DNA from: Paraburkholderia podalyriae
GTDB lineage: Bacteria; Pseudomonadota; Gammaproteobacteria; Burkholderiales; Burkholderiaceae
Reading direction: 5' to 3'
Length of the DNA stretch: 42,556 nt
Assembly (NCBI RefSeq): GCF_014397785.1
Contig: NZ_VZQQ01000054.1
Location: 1-42,556, forward strand
Within the stretch, counting starts at the first letter, position 1. Each line of letters begins with the position of its first letter. Below the pieces are notes generated by a model. That model made no database searches, was not told the DNA's origin, and was given only the letters and a program-made list of their open reading frames with translations. This document shows, piece by piece, positions 24,282 through 34,900 of this stretch. Both the position numbers and the translations under genes were made by a program.

Positions 24282-24789
24282 ATGTCTACCGGTACCGTTC
24301 GCGTTGAGGAAATACACCCGTCCCTGTGGCGAGCGTCCCAGCTCGCGCGCAGTCGTGGACGGGTTGTGGAGACTGGGTATCCTGCGCTGTCGGCAGAGTT
24401 GCCGGGCGGTGGATGGCCGGTTGGCGCGCTGGTAGACCTGCTTGTCCAGCAGGCCGGCGTGGGCGAGATGCGACTGCTTCGTCCAGCGCTTAGTACCTTC
24501 CCTCCGACGACTACATCTGGCTGCGCAGTCGTCGGAGACGCTTTTCTTTATGGTCCGCCCCCTGGCAGCAGCACAGGACGCATCTCCCGCCGTTTTGCGG
24601 CTGGCGCTGCGGCCGGAACGGGAAGGTCTGACCGTCGACATTGCAAAGCGACGAGGTCCAGCACGCGTAGAACCTCTGTCGATTCCACTTCAACCAACCC
24701 CCGTCCTGTTTTCGCACCATGCGCGTATTCCTCGCCGTCCACTTACCCCGGTTGCAACTCGAGGTCTTCCGGCCAAGGTGGTTGCCTGA
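24282..24789 (+). pseudogene. imuA: imuA, internally deleted
   Basis: ImuA is the RecA/SulA-like partner of the SOS mutasome. The N-terminal 70 or so residues are intact: IHPSLWRASQLARSRGRVV, SAELPGGGWPVGALVDLL, and GVGEMRLLRPAL. Near 24490-24505 the frame changes and the normal C-terminus follows in another frame (RRLHLAAQSSETLFF, LRLALRPEREGLTVDIAKRRG, and so on, ending at 24789). The central segment of the family, usually about 80-100 residues, is missing. Deletion and frameshift together make it non-functional. The overlap with imuB is preserved. Confidence 0.88.
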
Positions 24790-25554
24790 GTCAGCGAATG
24801 GCAGCGTTGTCCTCGACCGGGGCAAGGTGCTGATTGCGGACGGCGTCGCGAAGTCTGCGGGTGTGCGGGTCGGCATGAAACGCGGTGGTGTGCTGACACA
24901 GGCCCCCGAGGTTGAAATGTATGAGCGGGACCCATCGATTGAACACGCGGCACAACGCGAAGTGGCTGTGGCGCTCATGCAGTTCTCGCCTGACGTTGCT
25001 GTGCTCGACGAGGCCGTCGTCGTTGCAGACATCGGCGCGAGCCTGCGTCTTTTTGGCGGACTGCTTGCAATCTGCCGGCAGACCAAAGGAATCCTCGAAG
25101 CCATTGGACTCACCGCGCGCATCAGTGCTGCTCCGACGGGTCAGGGCGCATGGTTGCTCGCGAGAAACCGGAACCGGCGCGCGCTCAAGCTCGACTCGCT
25201 CGAACGACAGCTATTGCTGATTACCGTCCCGAGACTGCCAATCGATGGGTGCCGGTTGCTAGCGCCTCGAAAAGCACGGCGCTGCCAGAGCGATTTCCGC
25301 GACCAACATGGCTGCTGGAGAAGCCCGTACGTCTCCTGATGCGCAAACACCGACCGTTTTACGGGTCACCGTTGAGGATGGTGTCGCCAGGCGAGCGCAT
25401 CGAGGCCGGCTGGTTCGACGGTGAGCTTGTGACGCGCGACTATTTCGTCGCACAGGGGGATGACCAGAGCTGCTTCTGGATATACCGCGAGCGCGTCAGC
25501 AGTCGAGACGCGGAGGAAGACCAGAGATGGTTTCTCCACGGCCTGTTCGGATGA
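24719..25554 (+). pseudogene. imuB: imuB, internally deleted
   Basis: ImuB is the inactive Y-family polymerase that brings the beta clamp to DnaE2. The N-terminal part is intact for about 175 residues: FLAVHLPRLQLEVFRP, VLDRGKVLIADGV, AVVVADIGASLRLFGG. After PRLPIDGCRLLAPRKA (about 25270) the next recognisable segment is the C-terminus in another frame: PTWLLEKPVRLLMR, GERIEAGWFDGELVTRDYF, WFLHGLFG. Roughly 200 residues from the middle of a usual ImuB of about 480 are gone. The stop overlaps the dnaE2 start by four bases (ATGA), the original operon junction. Confidence 0.9.
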
Positions 25555-25885
25555 CGCGCATGGACTCTACCTTTTCCGCGCTGCCGGACTACGCCGAGCT
25601 GTTTTGTTTTTCGAACTTCACTTTTCTGCATGGAGCCTCCCATGCGGAAGAACTGGCCGAGCGCGCGGCGCAGCTCGGCTACTCGGCCCTCGCGATAACT
25701 GACGAGTGTTCGCTTGCCGGTGTGGTCCGCGCGCACGTCGCGGCGAAAGAAGCAAAGCTTCACTGCTCGGCGTGTTGGGAGTTTGGCAATGCGAGGGCGA
25801 AGTGCGACATTTGGTTGCGCAACGGCTCGTCGACATGTCGCATCTATTAGGTGAGCTGCCGTCCGCAAGCCGGAATTTTTGCTAA
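25551..25885 (+). pseudogene. dnaE2: dnaE2, reduced to its two ends
   Basis: DnaE2 (ImuC) is the error-prone alpha-subunit polymerase of the SOS mutasome, normally more than 1000 residues. Here the first 70 or so residues of the PHP domain remain (YAELFCFSNFTFLHGASHAEE, cut at FLHG; AITDECSLAGVVRAH). The frame then shifts at about 25770 directly into the C-terminal segment (GVWQCEGEVRHLVAQRLVD, HLLGELPSASRNFC), which stops at 25885. About 95 percent of the gene, including all polymerase motifs, is missing. The start could be ATG 25551 or 25560. Confidence 0.9.
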
Positions 25886-26022
25886 TAGCAGCCAGCGTAG
25901 CGTCGGCTATAGTACGGAGGCCCGGCCGCGACAAGGTCCGCAGGTTAATAATTGATTCGACTTATAATTGCGCGGCTCCGAGCGGGAGCACATTTCGACC
26001 ACCCCGTTGACGCAAGAACTGC

Positions 26023-27234
26023 ATGCCTCCCAATCCGACCGGACGAATTATCCAAATTAGCACGCGAGAAGCGCTTCTAAAGCGCAGGCTGCGCCGACAT
26101 CTCGCCAGCCTGGGTTTCAGTCGAACGCAGAATGGTGGACTGGAGGCGCCGGGGGCGACAAAAGACATTATCCGGCAGTTGCATGCACCGCAGCGGAAAG
26201 AAATCCTGCGCGGTCAATCGGAATTCATAGCGCGCCAGTTACCCAAGCTGCAGGAATATTTCGCCTCGGGAACCGATGTATGCGTGGAGCATATCCGTCC
26301 GCGAGTCGAACGAGTAGCCAGTGGCACTTGGCAGGCGGAACTTTTTCGGCTCGCGTCTCTTACGTGGTCGGTGCCTGTATCGAGTGGCTTCGGCCGGCGG
26401 CTTCGATATCTGGTGTGGGACGACAACAACGGGAAACTGCTTGGCATCTTTGCCATCGGCGACCCGGTGTTTAACTTATCCGCAAGAGACAAACACATTG
26501 GATGGACCGGCAACGACCGAGCAGACCGCTTGGTTAATGTGATGGACGCTTACGTGCTCGGAGCTGTTCCGCCATACAACATGCTTCTCGGTGGAAAGCT
26601 CGTGGCGTGTCTGATACGCAGTAGGGACATCTATGATGAGTTTGCGGTCGCCTACGGTGACGCGCGCGGTATCATCTCCCAGGAGCAAAAAAAGCCGAGG
26701 CTGCTAGCTGTGACGACGTCGTCGTCAATGGGGCGTTCATCTTTGTATAACCGACTTAAGCTCGGCGGAATTCAATATTTTGACAGCCTGGGTTACAGCG
26801 GAGGCTGGGGACATTTCCACGTGCCAGAGGGCCTATTTGCAGATTTGCGCGAATATTTGCGAGATACTGGTCACCCATACGCTGATACTCACGAATACGG
26901 GGACGGCCCGAATTGGCGGATACGGACAATTCGCGCGGCGATGAGCTCTTTGGGTTTCAAAGGCGACGTCTTGAAACACGGCATCCAGAGAGAAGTTTTT
27001 ATTTCCCTTCTTGCCGACAACGCAATTACAATTCTCCGAAACGGTAAGGGCAAGCCGAAGCTGGCAACGTTGCGTTCCGCCCCCGAAATCGGGTCAGTCG
27101 CGGTAGAGCGATGGATGATTCGCCGTGCGGAAACACGACCAGAATACATGCAGTGGTCAGTAAATATGCTGCCGCAATTGATAAAGGCGTCATATTCAAG
27201 ACGGCAAGTTGGCCTCAACAACAAAGTAGCATAA
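26023..27234 (+). CDS. druA: Druantia protein DruA (DUF4338)
   Basis: A 403-residue DUF4338 protein, the signature component of Druantia anti-phage systems. Family patterns in order are RRLRRHLASLGF near residue 25, LRYLVWDDNNGKLLGIFAIGDPVF, IGWTGNDRADRLVNVMDAYVLG, and PPYNMLLGGKLVACL; each is longer than shown motifs need and is cited in part. Next come LLAVTTSSSMGRSSLYNRL and the YSGGWGHFHVP region. The biochemical role is unknown. The size matches DruA of type I systems. It is the first gene of a five-gene operon. A TATAAT-like hexamer at 25963-25968 may be the -10 element, with no clear -35. Confidence 0.92.
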   Translation: MPPNPTGRIIQISTREALLKRRLRRHLASLGFSRTQNGGLEAPGATKDIIRQLHAPQRKEILRGQSEFIARQLPKLQEYFASGTDVCVEHIRPRVERVASGTWQAELFRLASLTWSVPVSSGFGRRLRYLVWDDNNGKLLGIFAIGDPVFNLSARDKHIGWTGNDRADRLVNVMDAYVLGAVPPYNMLLGGKLVACLIRSRDIYDEFAVAYGDARGIISQEQKKPRLLAVTTSSSMGRSSLYNRLKLGGIQYFDSLGYSGGWGHFHVPEGLFADLREYLRDTGHPYADTHEYGDGPNWRIRTIRAAMSSLGFKGDVLKHGIQREVFISLLADNAITILRNGKGKPKLATLRSAPEIGSVAVERWMIRRAETRPEYMQWSVNMLPQLIKASYSRRQVGLNNKVA

Positions 27235-27282
27235 CGTCCGACCGGGCTCTGAAGAGGCAAGGCGGAAACCCGGGGGTATACC

Positions 27283-28962
27283 TTGAGAGAGGCCCTGAAC
27301 AGAATAACGGGGCGGTACGTCGACGCGGAGAAGGCGATTGACGGCCGTCGGCTTTATCAATGCCCGGAGTGTCGCGCTCCGGTGTCCCTGCGCGCCGGCC
27401 GGTCGAAGCAAGCCTATTTCGCGCACATGCCGGGTAGCAGCGGCAAGGATTGCGGCCTTTACGTCGAAGCTCTCTCGTCCGGTAACGGCGCTCTCGCTAT
27501 TCTTCCCAATTATTTCGACGGGGCATGGGAGATTAGCCTAGGTCTACGCCTATCGGATTCACGCGCTCCTCAAGGATGGGGCTTGGAACTGACAATTCCG
27601 ACCGGCGACTTCTCCGGCGCGGAAATCACCGTCGATGTCGGCGGAAGGACCCAGGTGATTCGTTGCACCGGCGGCAATGAGAGCGTAAGGAATGTTACTG
27701 CCGAGCCCCAGGCAGCGCACTATGAGGTCGTGTCTGTGCTTCCGCACCACACGGCTGTGGCCACAAATCTCCAACGCAATTGTCCGGGTCTGGCAGCGGA
27801 CCATGCAACAGCGTTTGGCGAAATAGGTCGCCCGGGTAACCACGTCATCGCCCGAGTTCGTGAGCTGAAAATCGGGCGAACATACGTATTAGTTTGGCCT
27901 GCGGCCATCGCTCCGGAATTTCCTGACCAAGTGGAACGAGAGTCGCTGAAGCCGCGTAAGGATTGGGAGGCGGCTCTGGTCACGCTGTCTCATCCGCTCA
28001 ATCCCTGCGTTCAAAGCTGGCTACAAAAATTCACGAGACTGCCGATAACCACGTCTCTACCGGAGATTGTGCCGGTTTGGCCACCGCTGACCCGGAAAGT
28101 CACTGCGGGATTCATTGAAGCAGTACCGAAGGCGGACGTCACCTTCTATGCAGGACATTTAACGCCTCGCGGAACGCAAGGGATGAATGCGATGTTTGCG
28201 CGTTCGCCGGCCCAAACGATTGGGCAGAACGCAAAGACCGTCAGCGAGTCATTCTTTCGGCTAATCACTGAGGGTGAGTCTGTCATAGAGTTGACATGCC
28301 TAGAGCCAGTACGCACACAGCTCACGATTGACCTTGCCTTGAAAAACGAAGTCCTGTCGGCGGGCTCGGTAGACCTTGTCGGAATCGACGTCGACGGTGC
28401 CGTTACGGCGGTCGAGTTACATAGCCAGGCGTCGGTTGGTTGGTTTAACGACATCCGTCGCAAAAAGGTCAAGTTCTCTTACTTGGCAATTCCTCCCCAC
28501 GTGAGCGGCGACCTACTCGCCGGTAGTGACGGAATCTGGGAAAAACGCTTACCGCTCCAAGCCACGAGCGCGCGAGCGCAGCATAAAAGCGGCGCAAGAT
28601 TGTTGGGTGCCGCCATCGCTGAGCAACTCGCCAAAATCATATTGAATCCAAGCCTCGATTTGCTCTTGGACTTTGGAGCGTTCGGTCGAGTGATTTCCAC
28701 TGGATGGCTCACGAACCATGTGCCGCAGGCAGTATCGCTTCCTGCAGAGCTTCGAGGTCGGCTGTTGGCACATCTTTTTCAAACTCGACGGCAACTCTTC
28801 CCGGCGTTAAATGCCCAGAAAATATCCGATACAGAAATTGTATTGGCCTTTCTGCAAAGCACGCCGGATATTGCCAGCACGGCATCTTGGCGAACGCTAA
28901 AAGCGGCGCTGGAATCTTCAAGCAGAAGTGTGGCCGGAAGCCGTATGCAGGAGACCAAATGA
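27283..28962 (+). CDS. druB: Druantia protein DruB
   Basis: A 559-residue protein in the DruB position with the expected size (about 545 in the described type I system). The N-terminus carries a zinc-ribbon-like YQCPECRAPVSLRAG followed by QAYFAHMPGSSGKDCG, resembling the CoiA-like nuclease-associated zinc region. Further on, SVDLVGIDVDGAVTAVELHSQ has the hydrophobic-acidic pattern seen in restriction-like nuclease folds (a D...E-x-H arrangement), which is suggestive only. The start is TTG at 27283 after a G-rich ribosome site. The stop overlaps druC as ATGA. The function within Druantia is unknown. Confidence 0.8.
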   Translation: MREALNRITGRYVDAEKAIDGRRLYQCPECRAPVSLRAGRSKQAYFAHMPGSSGKDCGLYVEALSSGNGALAILPNYFDGAWEISLGLRLSDSRAPQGWGLELTIPTGDFSGAEITVDVGGRTQVIRCTGGNESVRNVTAEPQAAHYEVVSVLPHHTAVATNLQRNCPGLAADHATAFGEIGRPGNHVIARVRELKIGRTYVLVWPAAIAPEFPDQVERESLKPRKDWEAALVTLSHPLNPCVQSWLQKFTRLPITTSLPEIVPVWPPLTRKVTAGFIEAVPKADVTFYAGHLTPRGTQGMNAMFARSPAQTIGQNAKTVSESFFRLITEGESVIELTCLEPVRTQLTIDLALKNEVLSAGSVDLVGIDVDGAVTAVELHSQASVGWFNDIRRKKVKFSYLAIPPHVSGDLLAGSDGIWEKRLPLQATSARAQHKSGARLLGAAIAEQLAKIILNPSLDLLLDFGAFGRVISTGWLTNHVPQAVSLPAELRGRLLAHLFQTRRQLFPALNAQKISDTEIVLAFLQSTPDIASTASWRTLKAALESSSRSVAGSRMQETK

Positions 28963-30893
28963 CTTTCACGTACTGCCAAACCGCAAAGCAGCGAATTGCC
29001 CAGCAGGGCGCTGCTTCTATCGCTGCATTTCTAGACGAGGTGCCTCTCGCAGTTCGACAAAAAATCGTCAAAGCCCTGCCGACGATACCTGGTTTCCGCA
29101 AAAACAGTGCTCCGGAATTCAAGAAAAAATGCGAGAGATTGGTTGGTGCGATTGCGCATGCTCCAGGCGAAAAGTTTCGGGCTGCGACTGCTGAATGGAA
29201 CGTGTTTGGTGGGATATGGGCATCATGGGGGTATGAAAAATTTCATCAAGCCTTCCCGAAGGGTCCGCACAGCTTTGCAGACATATCGCAGGAAGGAGCA
29301 CTTGAGTTTCTTCGCAAGCTCGTTGAAGCAGAAAAGTCAGGTTGCGCGCGGGAAGACGTCGAACGTCTTGTTTTGTTCAGCGGCCTGCCAACCAGCGACG
29401 TCGTATCTGCGTTCGTCGGCGCACTGCCGCTGAGGGCTGCTCTCGAGCGGGACCGTGCCCTCGCGAAGTTACCCGAGGATGTAGCCACGCTTCAACGCAA
29501 GGTCTCCGATATCGGGCGGAATACCGAAAAACTTGCTCAGGAGATGCGTGCAGTTATGACGGATTCGTCAACTGCCGCGCACACAGCTCAGCGCGCATTC
29601 GATGCGATGGAGGACGCACAGCGCAGACTTTCCGAACTACCGAAGCCGACCTCAGGTCCTCCATTGAAGGAGGTTGCCGCTCTGTCGGAACAAATCGCCG
29701 CCCAGACCAAGCACTTCGACTCGCGTTTGAAAAAAAGTCTGGACGCCTGGCAGGCTTCGGAAAATGACCTACACAGTAAGTATCGTTCGTTGCAGGAAAG
29801 TGTTAGCTCGCTCGCTAGCGAAATAGTCAGCATAAAAGTGTCGGTCTCTGCCGCCAACGAGTGCTATCAAACCCTAGTCCAAACACAGACGACTAGCTCC
29901 GATTTCGCGTCTAGGCCGAACGACGAGTCGATGGCAATCGCGCTCGAAATCGGTCCGAGACCAATCGCAGGAGTGGTCAAATGGGTTGAAACGCCATCAA
30001 GAAAAGAATCCGAGCGATTCGACCTATTGGAAACAATCTTCCAGTTTACACACGATAATCTTGTTGCTACCGGCGTTCGGCAGACAGACGCCGATGGCGT
30101 TGCTCGAACCATTGTCGCGGCGACGCTCGCGGGCCAATTGATTCAGTTTTGCGGTTCATTGGCCGATGTCTTAGGGGGTGCTGCAGCCACTTGTGTAGGT
30201 GGGGGCAAAGTCCTGTCTTGGCAGGTGCCACTCGGCCTCTGCGACGGAAATGACGTTGAGGCTCTCCTACGACAAGCCGCCGGGGCAGTGCCGAAAGCGC
30301 AAGCTCTTTTGTTAAGAGGCGTTAACCGGTCTGCCTTTGAAATCTATGGGTCTGGCATTCGCGACGTTGTCTTGCAGCGTCAGTTCTCACGCACTTTGGC
30401 AGCGAACTCTCAAATGACCTTTATTGCGACATGGGCTGAAGGTCCAGCTACGTTGCCAGGAGGCGCAACTCTCATTGAGCTCGGCCCGGTAGTTGATTCC
30501 GATGAGTTAGCATGGAGTAGTTCTGCTGACTGGGGCAAGCAAAAGCTTGGGGAATTTGTTTTTGATGACCGGTCCGTCGGCGAATTACAGTCCACGTTCG
30601 GGGACGAGATAGCCGAGGCTTTGCGTTTGATTGATGCGCTCGAGCTCCCTCGGAACCGCTTCTGGCGGACGGCGTTTTCCCGCTATATTTCCATTCTGTT
30701 CGCCCTGCCCGGTTCAACCTACGGGAGTAGCCTTTCCCTCGCGCTGTCGACGTGGGTTCTACCGTGGGCCAAGTCGAAGGGCGTCACGAGAGACAAGCTT
30801 GAAGCCGCAATCAAAGCATGTGCTTCCGAGCAACTCAAGGTCGAATCCGTGCGCAGTGCACTTAAAGAGTTGCTCGCTGAGGTCGTGGCGTGA
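28959..30893 (+). CDS. druC: Druantia protein DruC
   Basis: A 644-residue soluble protein in the DruC position, matching the size of the type I protein (about 640). The N-terminal part is helical and basic. Residues of about 180-310 form a predicted coiled coil with heptad-like Leu/Ala spacing (LPEDVATLQRKVSDIGRN, KEVAALSEQIAAQT, LQESVSSLASEIVSI). The C-terminal half has mixed alpha/beta character. No catalytic motif was recognised. The start ATG at 28959 overlaps the druB stop. A longer open frame upstream is a shadow. The stop overlaps the druD start as GTGA. Confidence 0.8.
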   Translation: MTFTYCQTAKQRIAQQGAASIAAFLDEVPLAVRQKIVKALPTIPGFRKNSAPEFKKKCERLVGAIAHAPGEKFRAATAEWNVFGGIWASWGYEKFHQAFPKGPHSFADISQEGALEFLRKLVEAEKSGCAREDVERLVLFSGLPTSDVVSAFVGALPLRAALERDRALAKLPEDVATLQRKVSDIGRNTEKLAQEMRAVMTDSSTAAHTAQRAFDAMEDAQRRLSELPKPTSGPPLKEVAALSEQIAAQTKHFDSRLKKSLDAWQASENDLHSKYRSLQESVSSLASEIVSIKVSVSAANECYQTLVQTQTTSSDFASRPNDESMAIALEIGPRPIAGVVKWVETPSRKESERFDLLETIFQFTHDNLVATGVRQTDADGVARTIVAATLAGQLIQFCGSLADVLGGAAATCVGGGKVLSWQVPLGLCDGNDVEALLRQAAGAVPKAQALLLRGVNRSAFEIYGSGIRDVVLQRQFSRTLAANSQMTFIATWAEGPATLPGGATLIELGPVVDSDELAWSSSADWGKQKLGEFVFDDRSVGELQSTFGDEIAEALRLIDALELPRNRFWRTAFSRYISILFALPGSTYGSSLSLALSTWVLPWAKSKGVTRDKLEAAIKACASEQLKVESVRSALKELLAEVVA

Positions 30894-31951
30894 AGCTCGA
30901 GTCTGTATCACGCATTGAGACTCTTAAATCTATCGAGAAGGAGTTTGGCTACGGCGGCGAAGAGGCAGTCACCCGGCTAGCGGCCTTAAGCGAACACATT
31001 CGAGCGGCGGTGTTATTAGAAAGTCAACGGGACGGGGGGGAACAGATAACGCCAGTTGCAACAGCGACAATCACTCGTACCGTCCGTCAACGCCTTTCTC
31101 CGCTCTGGACGGAGTTCGCCGGTGATGACCAGACCAGTGACCCAGTTCTTGAAGGGCTTGGTCACTTGGCTATGCTCGGCGAGTTGATGAAGGTGGACTC
31201 TTCGCATTGGATTCCCGCACCGTCCCGCACGATTTCAGTCGACCATGATACTAGGGTACTTATCGCTGCCTCACCCCTCGCAGCGTTGCCGCTTCGCTTG
31301 CGCAAAGCGATTCAGGTCGCAGGAAGGGCGAGGTTAATTGATATAAAAAGTGCCCCTTCGGAAAGCACGTTACCGTTGCAGCGATTGACCGATTGGATGC
31401 GTTGTCCTCATGACCAGGTCGGCGTTTGGTCGCAAGCGTTCATCGAACATTACGCAAAAAAAATGTCAGCCGTAGAGGGTGTCGAAGGGGCGGAGCTATT
31501 TCTCCACGGGACTTGGCAACAGCTTAACGCGTTAAAGCAGCAACCTGTCGGAACACAGTTGTACCGGCGTAAAGTGTTCATATACGGTAGTCCGACGAGC
31601 GAATACGGACTGTGCCGTCTGCGTGAGACCGTTGACAGCCGAGCAGAAGTAGCGGCAGCTTTAGTCATTGATAAGCAGGACGCGCGACGTATCCAAGGCG
31701 CTATGCAATCGCCGTCTGGGAGCTCACAACCAATGAAGCTCCAGCGCAATGTCTCTACTGCCACACTCGTCTTGCCCAGGCCTTTGCCCGCGCCCGAAAA
31801 TGCCTTTTTAAGTTTGGGATGGAAATTAGCCGACCAGAAGCCGTCGGATTGGCCAAAGCGGTACGCTTTTTCCGCACGCTTGGTGCCGTTGCTCAAGAGT
31901 GCCGTCGAGTTGATAGGGTATCAATTAATCGAACAGCCTAGCGGGGAGTAG
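30890..31951 (+). CDS. druD: Druantia protein DruD
   Basis: A 353-residue protein in the DruD position with the expected size. It begins KLESVSRIETLKSIEKEFG and is largely helical at first. The middle contains RLTDWMRCPHDQVGVWS, then KVFIYGSPTSEYGLCRLRE. No known domain was recognised. The start is GTG at 30890, in a four-base overlap with druC. The last codons end three bases before the druE start, so the whole operon is tightly packed. Confidence 0.78.
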   Translation: MKLESVSRIETLKSIEKEFGYGGEEAVTRLAALSEHIRAAVLLESQRDGGEQITPVATATITRTVRQRLSPLWTEFAGDDQTSDPVLEGLGHLAMLGELMKVDSSHWIPAPSRTISVDHDTRVLIAASPLAALPLRLRKAIQVAGRARLIDIKSAPSESTLPLQRLTDWMRCPHDQVGVWSQAFIEHYAKKMSAVEGVEGAELFLHGTWQQLNALKQQPVGTQLYRRKVFIYGSPTSEYGLCRLRETVDSRAEVAAALVIDKQDARRIQGAMQSPSGSSQPMKLQRNVSTATLVLPRPLPAPENAFLSLGWKLADQKPSDWPKRYAFSARLVPLLKSAVELIGYQLIEQPSGE

Positions 31952-31954
31952 TCA

Positions 31955-34900
31955 ATGCAAGACGATGAAAAAGGTAAACGCTACGGCGTTCATGACACGG
32001 TTTTCGGACTGCACGAGGGGTTGCGGCAATATATCGAGGCGCAGTACCACATACGGGACGAAGGGCTAGTCTCGGAGCGCAACGCGCTGCTCAAGCAACC
32101 TCAGGTTATTGCTCAGAAAGCCTTCGTTGAGGCGACCCCGGTCTATGCATTTGGGGAGTCTTATGAAAAGCTTGATATTCCCGAGCGGGCAAAAAAGGCA
32201 TTGCTTGAGATAGCATCTGTATCGGATAACAGCGGGTTGTATCCCACACCGTATAAGCATCAAGCGGATGCCCTTGAATCATTTCTGGGAGCGGAGCGCA
32301 AGGACTTGGTTGTAGCGACGGGCACCGGTTCGGGCAAAACTGAAAGCTTTCTCATGCCTATCGTTGCTTCACTGGCCATCGAAAGCGAAGAGCGGGTGAC
32401 GAGTCGTTCGTTGCCTGGATGCAGAGCGATATTGCTCTATCCGATGAACGCGTTGGTCAACGACCAAGTCGCTCGAATTCGGCGTCTATTGGGCAACACG
32501 CGGGTTAGCAAAATCGTTAGCGAGGGGCGTGGTCGTCCTGTGAGATTTGGAAGTTATACCGGTCGGACGGCTTATCCTGGTCCGCGCAGCAGTGGGCGAG
32601 ATAGCTCGCGTATCGCGCCATTGTTCGAGGACTTCTACAACAGGATTGAAGAGAAGCCCGAACTTAAGGCGCAACTGCAGAAGCTCGGGCGCTGGCCTAG
32701 CAAGGACCTGCATCGGTTCTACAATGCGGAAGCCAGTGAGAAAAAAGTCTATAAAACCGGCGCAAAAAAGGCGGGCAAGGAATATGTCAGCCGCAACTGG
32801 CAGTACAGGTTGATTACCCAGAAAGATGACCGGGAAATGATGACTCGGCACGAGATGCAAAAAGAGTGCCCCGACGTTCTGGTCACAAACTATTCGATGT
32901 TGGAATATATGCTGATGCGACCCATCGAGCGTCGCATTTTTGAAGATACAGAACGATGGTTGAAAACTGATGAGCGGAATGAGCTCATCTTGGTTCTCGA
33001 TGAGGCGCACATGTACCGTGGTGCCGGTGGGGCAGAAGTCGCATTGCTTATCCGGAGGCTTATAGCTCGTCTAGGAATATCCCGGTCAAGAGTGAGATGT
33101 ATCTTGACAAGTGCGAGTTTGGGAGACGGTCCCGATGCGATTCGTGACGCCGAGCAATTCGCTATTGACCTCACAGGGACTTCCGACGTTGCTGGTTCCC
33201 GACAGTTTAAGGTGGTGAAAGGTACGCTCGAAGCAAGGCCCGACGGGCGACCGGCAAACGAGACGGAAATCGATGCCCTTAGCCAGTTCCGGATTGACCG
33301 GTTCGCGTCTGTATTGACTTCGTGGTCGGATGCATTGGACGAGGTGCGGAGTTTAGCGGCGAGACTCGGGTGGGACGGGCCACCGGATGAATTCAACGAC
33401 ATTCCCGACTATCTTTTCGGTCAACTTTCCAAACTTGGACCGGTTGACCTTCTTGTCAATCATGTATCAGGACACGCAACGGCGCTAGATGCTCTCACTG
33501 CATTGGTATGCCCGGATTCATCTTCCGACGTTGGCGAGCGAGTCATAGATAGTCTTCTTGCCCTCTGCTCGCACGCAAAGCGGACGGACGGGCGAGTCCT
33601 CCTTCCGACTCGCCTGCATCTCTTTCACCGAGGCCTTCCAGGCTTATACGCGTGCGTGGACCCGAACTGTACCGAGCGCCTCGTGAAGACCGAAGGCGCA
33701 GCGATTTTAGGTCGCTTTCACACAAAGCCGATGCTCTCATGCACTTGCGGGACCAAGGCGCGCGTTTTCGACTTCTATACGCACCGCGACTGTGGCGCGG
33801 CGTTCATCACCGGCTGGGTCGACGAGAACGTCGACTTCGTTTGGCATAAACCTGAGACCGTCGACTCGAGAAACAAGAACAGGAGGCTCTATCCGATTGA
33901 AATTCTAGTCGAATCAAAGGCTCACTCATCAAGTCATTGTTCCGATGCATGGCTCCATTTGGAGACTGGTCGATTAGTGAGGGCTCGACCGTCTGCCATG
34001 CATGGTTTCAGGCACGTTCGCATCCCTGACAAAAACATTGATGTCGCGGAGGAAATGACCTTCGACGAATGTCCGGTTTGTTGTCGTAGAACTCGAAAGT
34101 CGCCGGACGACCCCTCTAAAATCATGGACCATGTGACCAAAGGAGAGGCTCCTTTTGCAACGCTGGTTCGTGCGCAGATGTTTCATCAGCCCCCGAGCCG
34201 ACAGCGAGAGGAGAAATTCCCGAATGCCGGCAGAAAAGTTCTCGTGTTCTCGGATGGGAGGCAGAAGGCAGCGCGTCTCGCGCGAGACATGCCGCGCGAC
34301 ATGGAGCTAGACTTGTTTCGGCAGGCGGTGGCTGTCGCAGCGAAGTTGCTGACAGCGATTAAGCGAGAGACAAAGCCCACGGGCACTGTTCTTTACGTCG
34401 CGTTCTTGGTGGCACTCGCGAGAAACAATGTGTCGATGTTCGACGGCAACGACGCGGAGACACTAGACCAGCATATCGGTGCGCTCCGTCGTGACTTTGG
34501 TGAAGATTTGCAGGAGGCGCTCAACGAAAGCTTCCATCCCGGCGAGCCGCCGTGGCGATATCGCATTCTACTTTTGAAGCTGTTGTGTAGCAGTTACTAT
34601 TCCCTGAGTGGGACAACCATCGGCTTTGTCGAGCCAGGTAAGCTTGCGTTTCCGAAGCTCGTGACACAAGTTGAAGGCTTGGGTCTGAAACTGAGCGCCG
34701 CGCAGATTCGAGGATTGTCGGTCGCGTGGATAGATGAATTGCTGGGCGACTTTTCGTTTGAAGTTCAGTTTCCCCCGCATTTGAGAGAAAAGGCCAATGG
34801 CTTCTATCGGCCGCACTGGGGAAGCAAAGGTCAGTTCGGTAGTCAGTTCCGCCGTGCCCTAGTGCACGGTCACGGCCTAACAGAGACAGACGTTAAGAAG

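Noticed and set aside
28704..28958. Upstream extension of DruC
   Set aside because: It overlaps druB out of frame, and the ATGA overlap at 28959 is the natural start.
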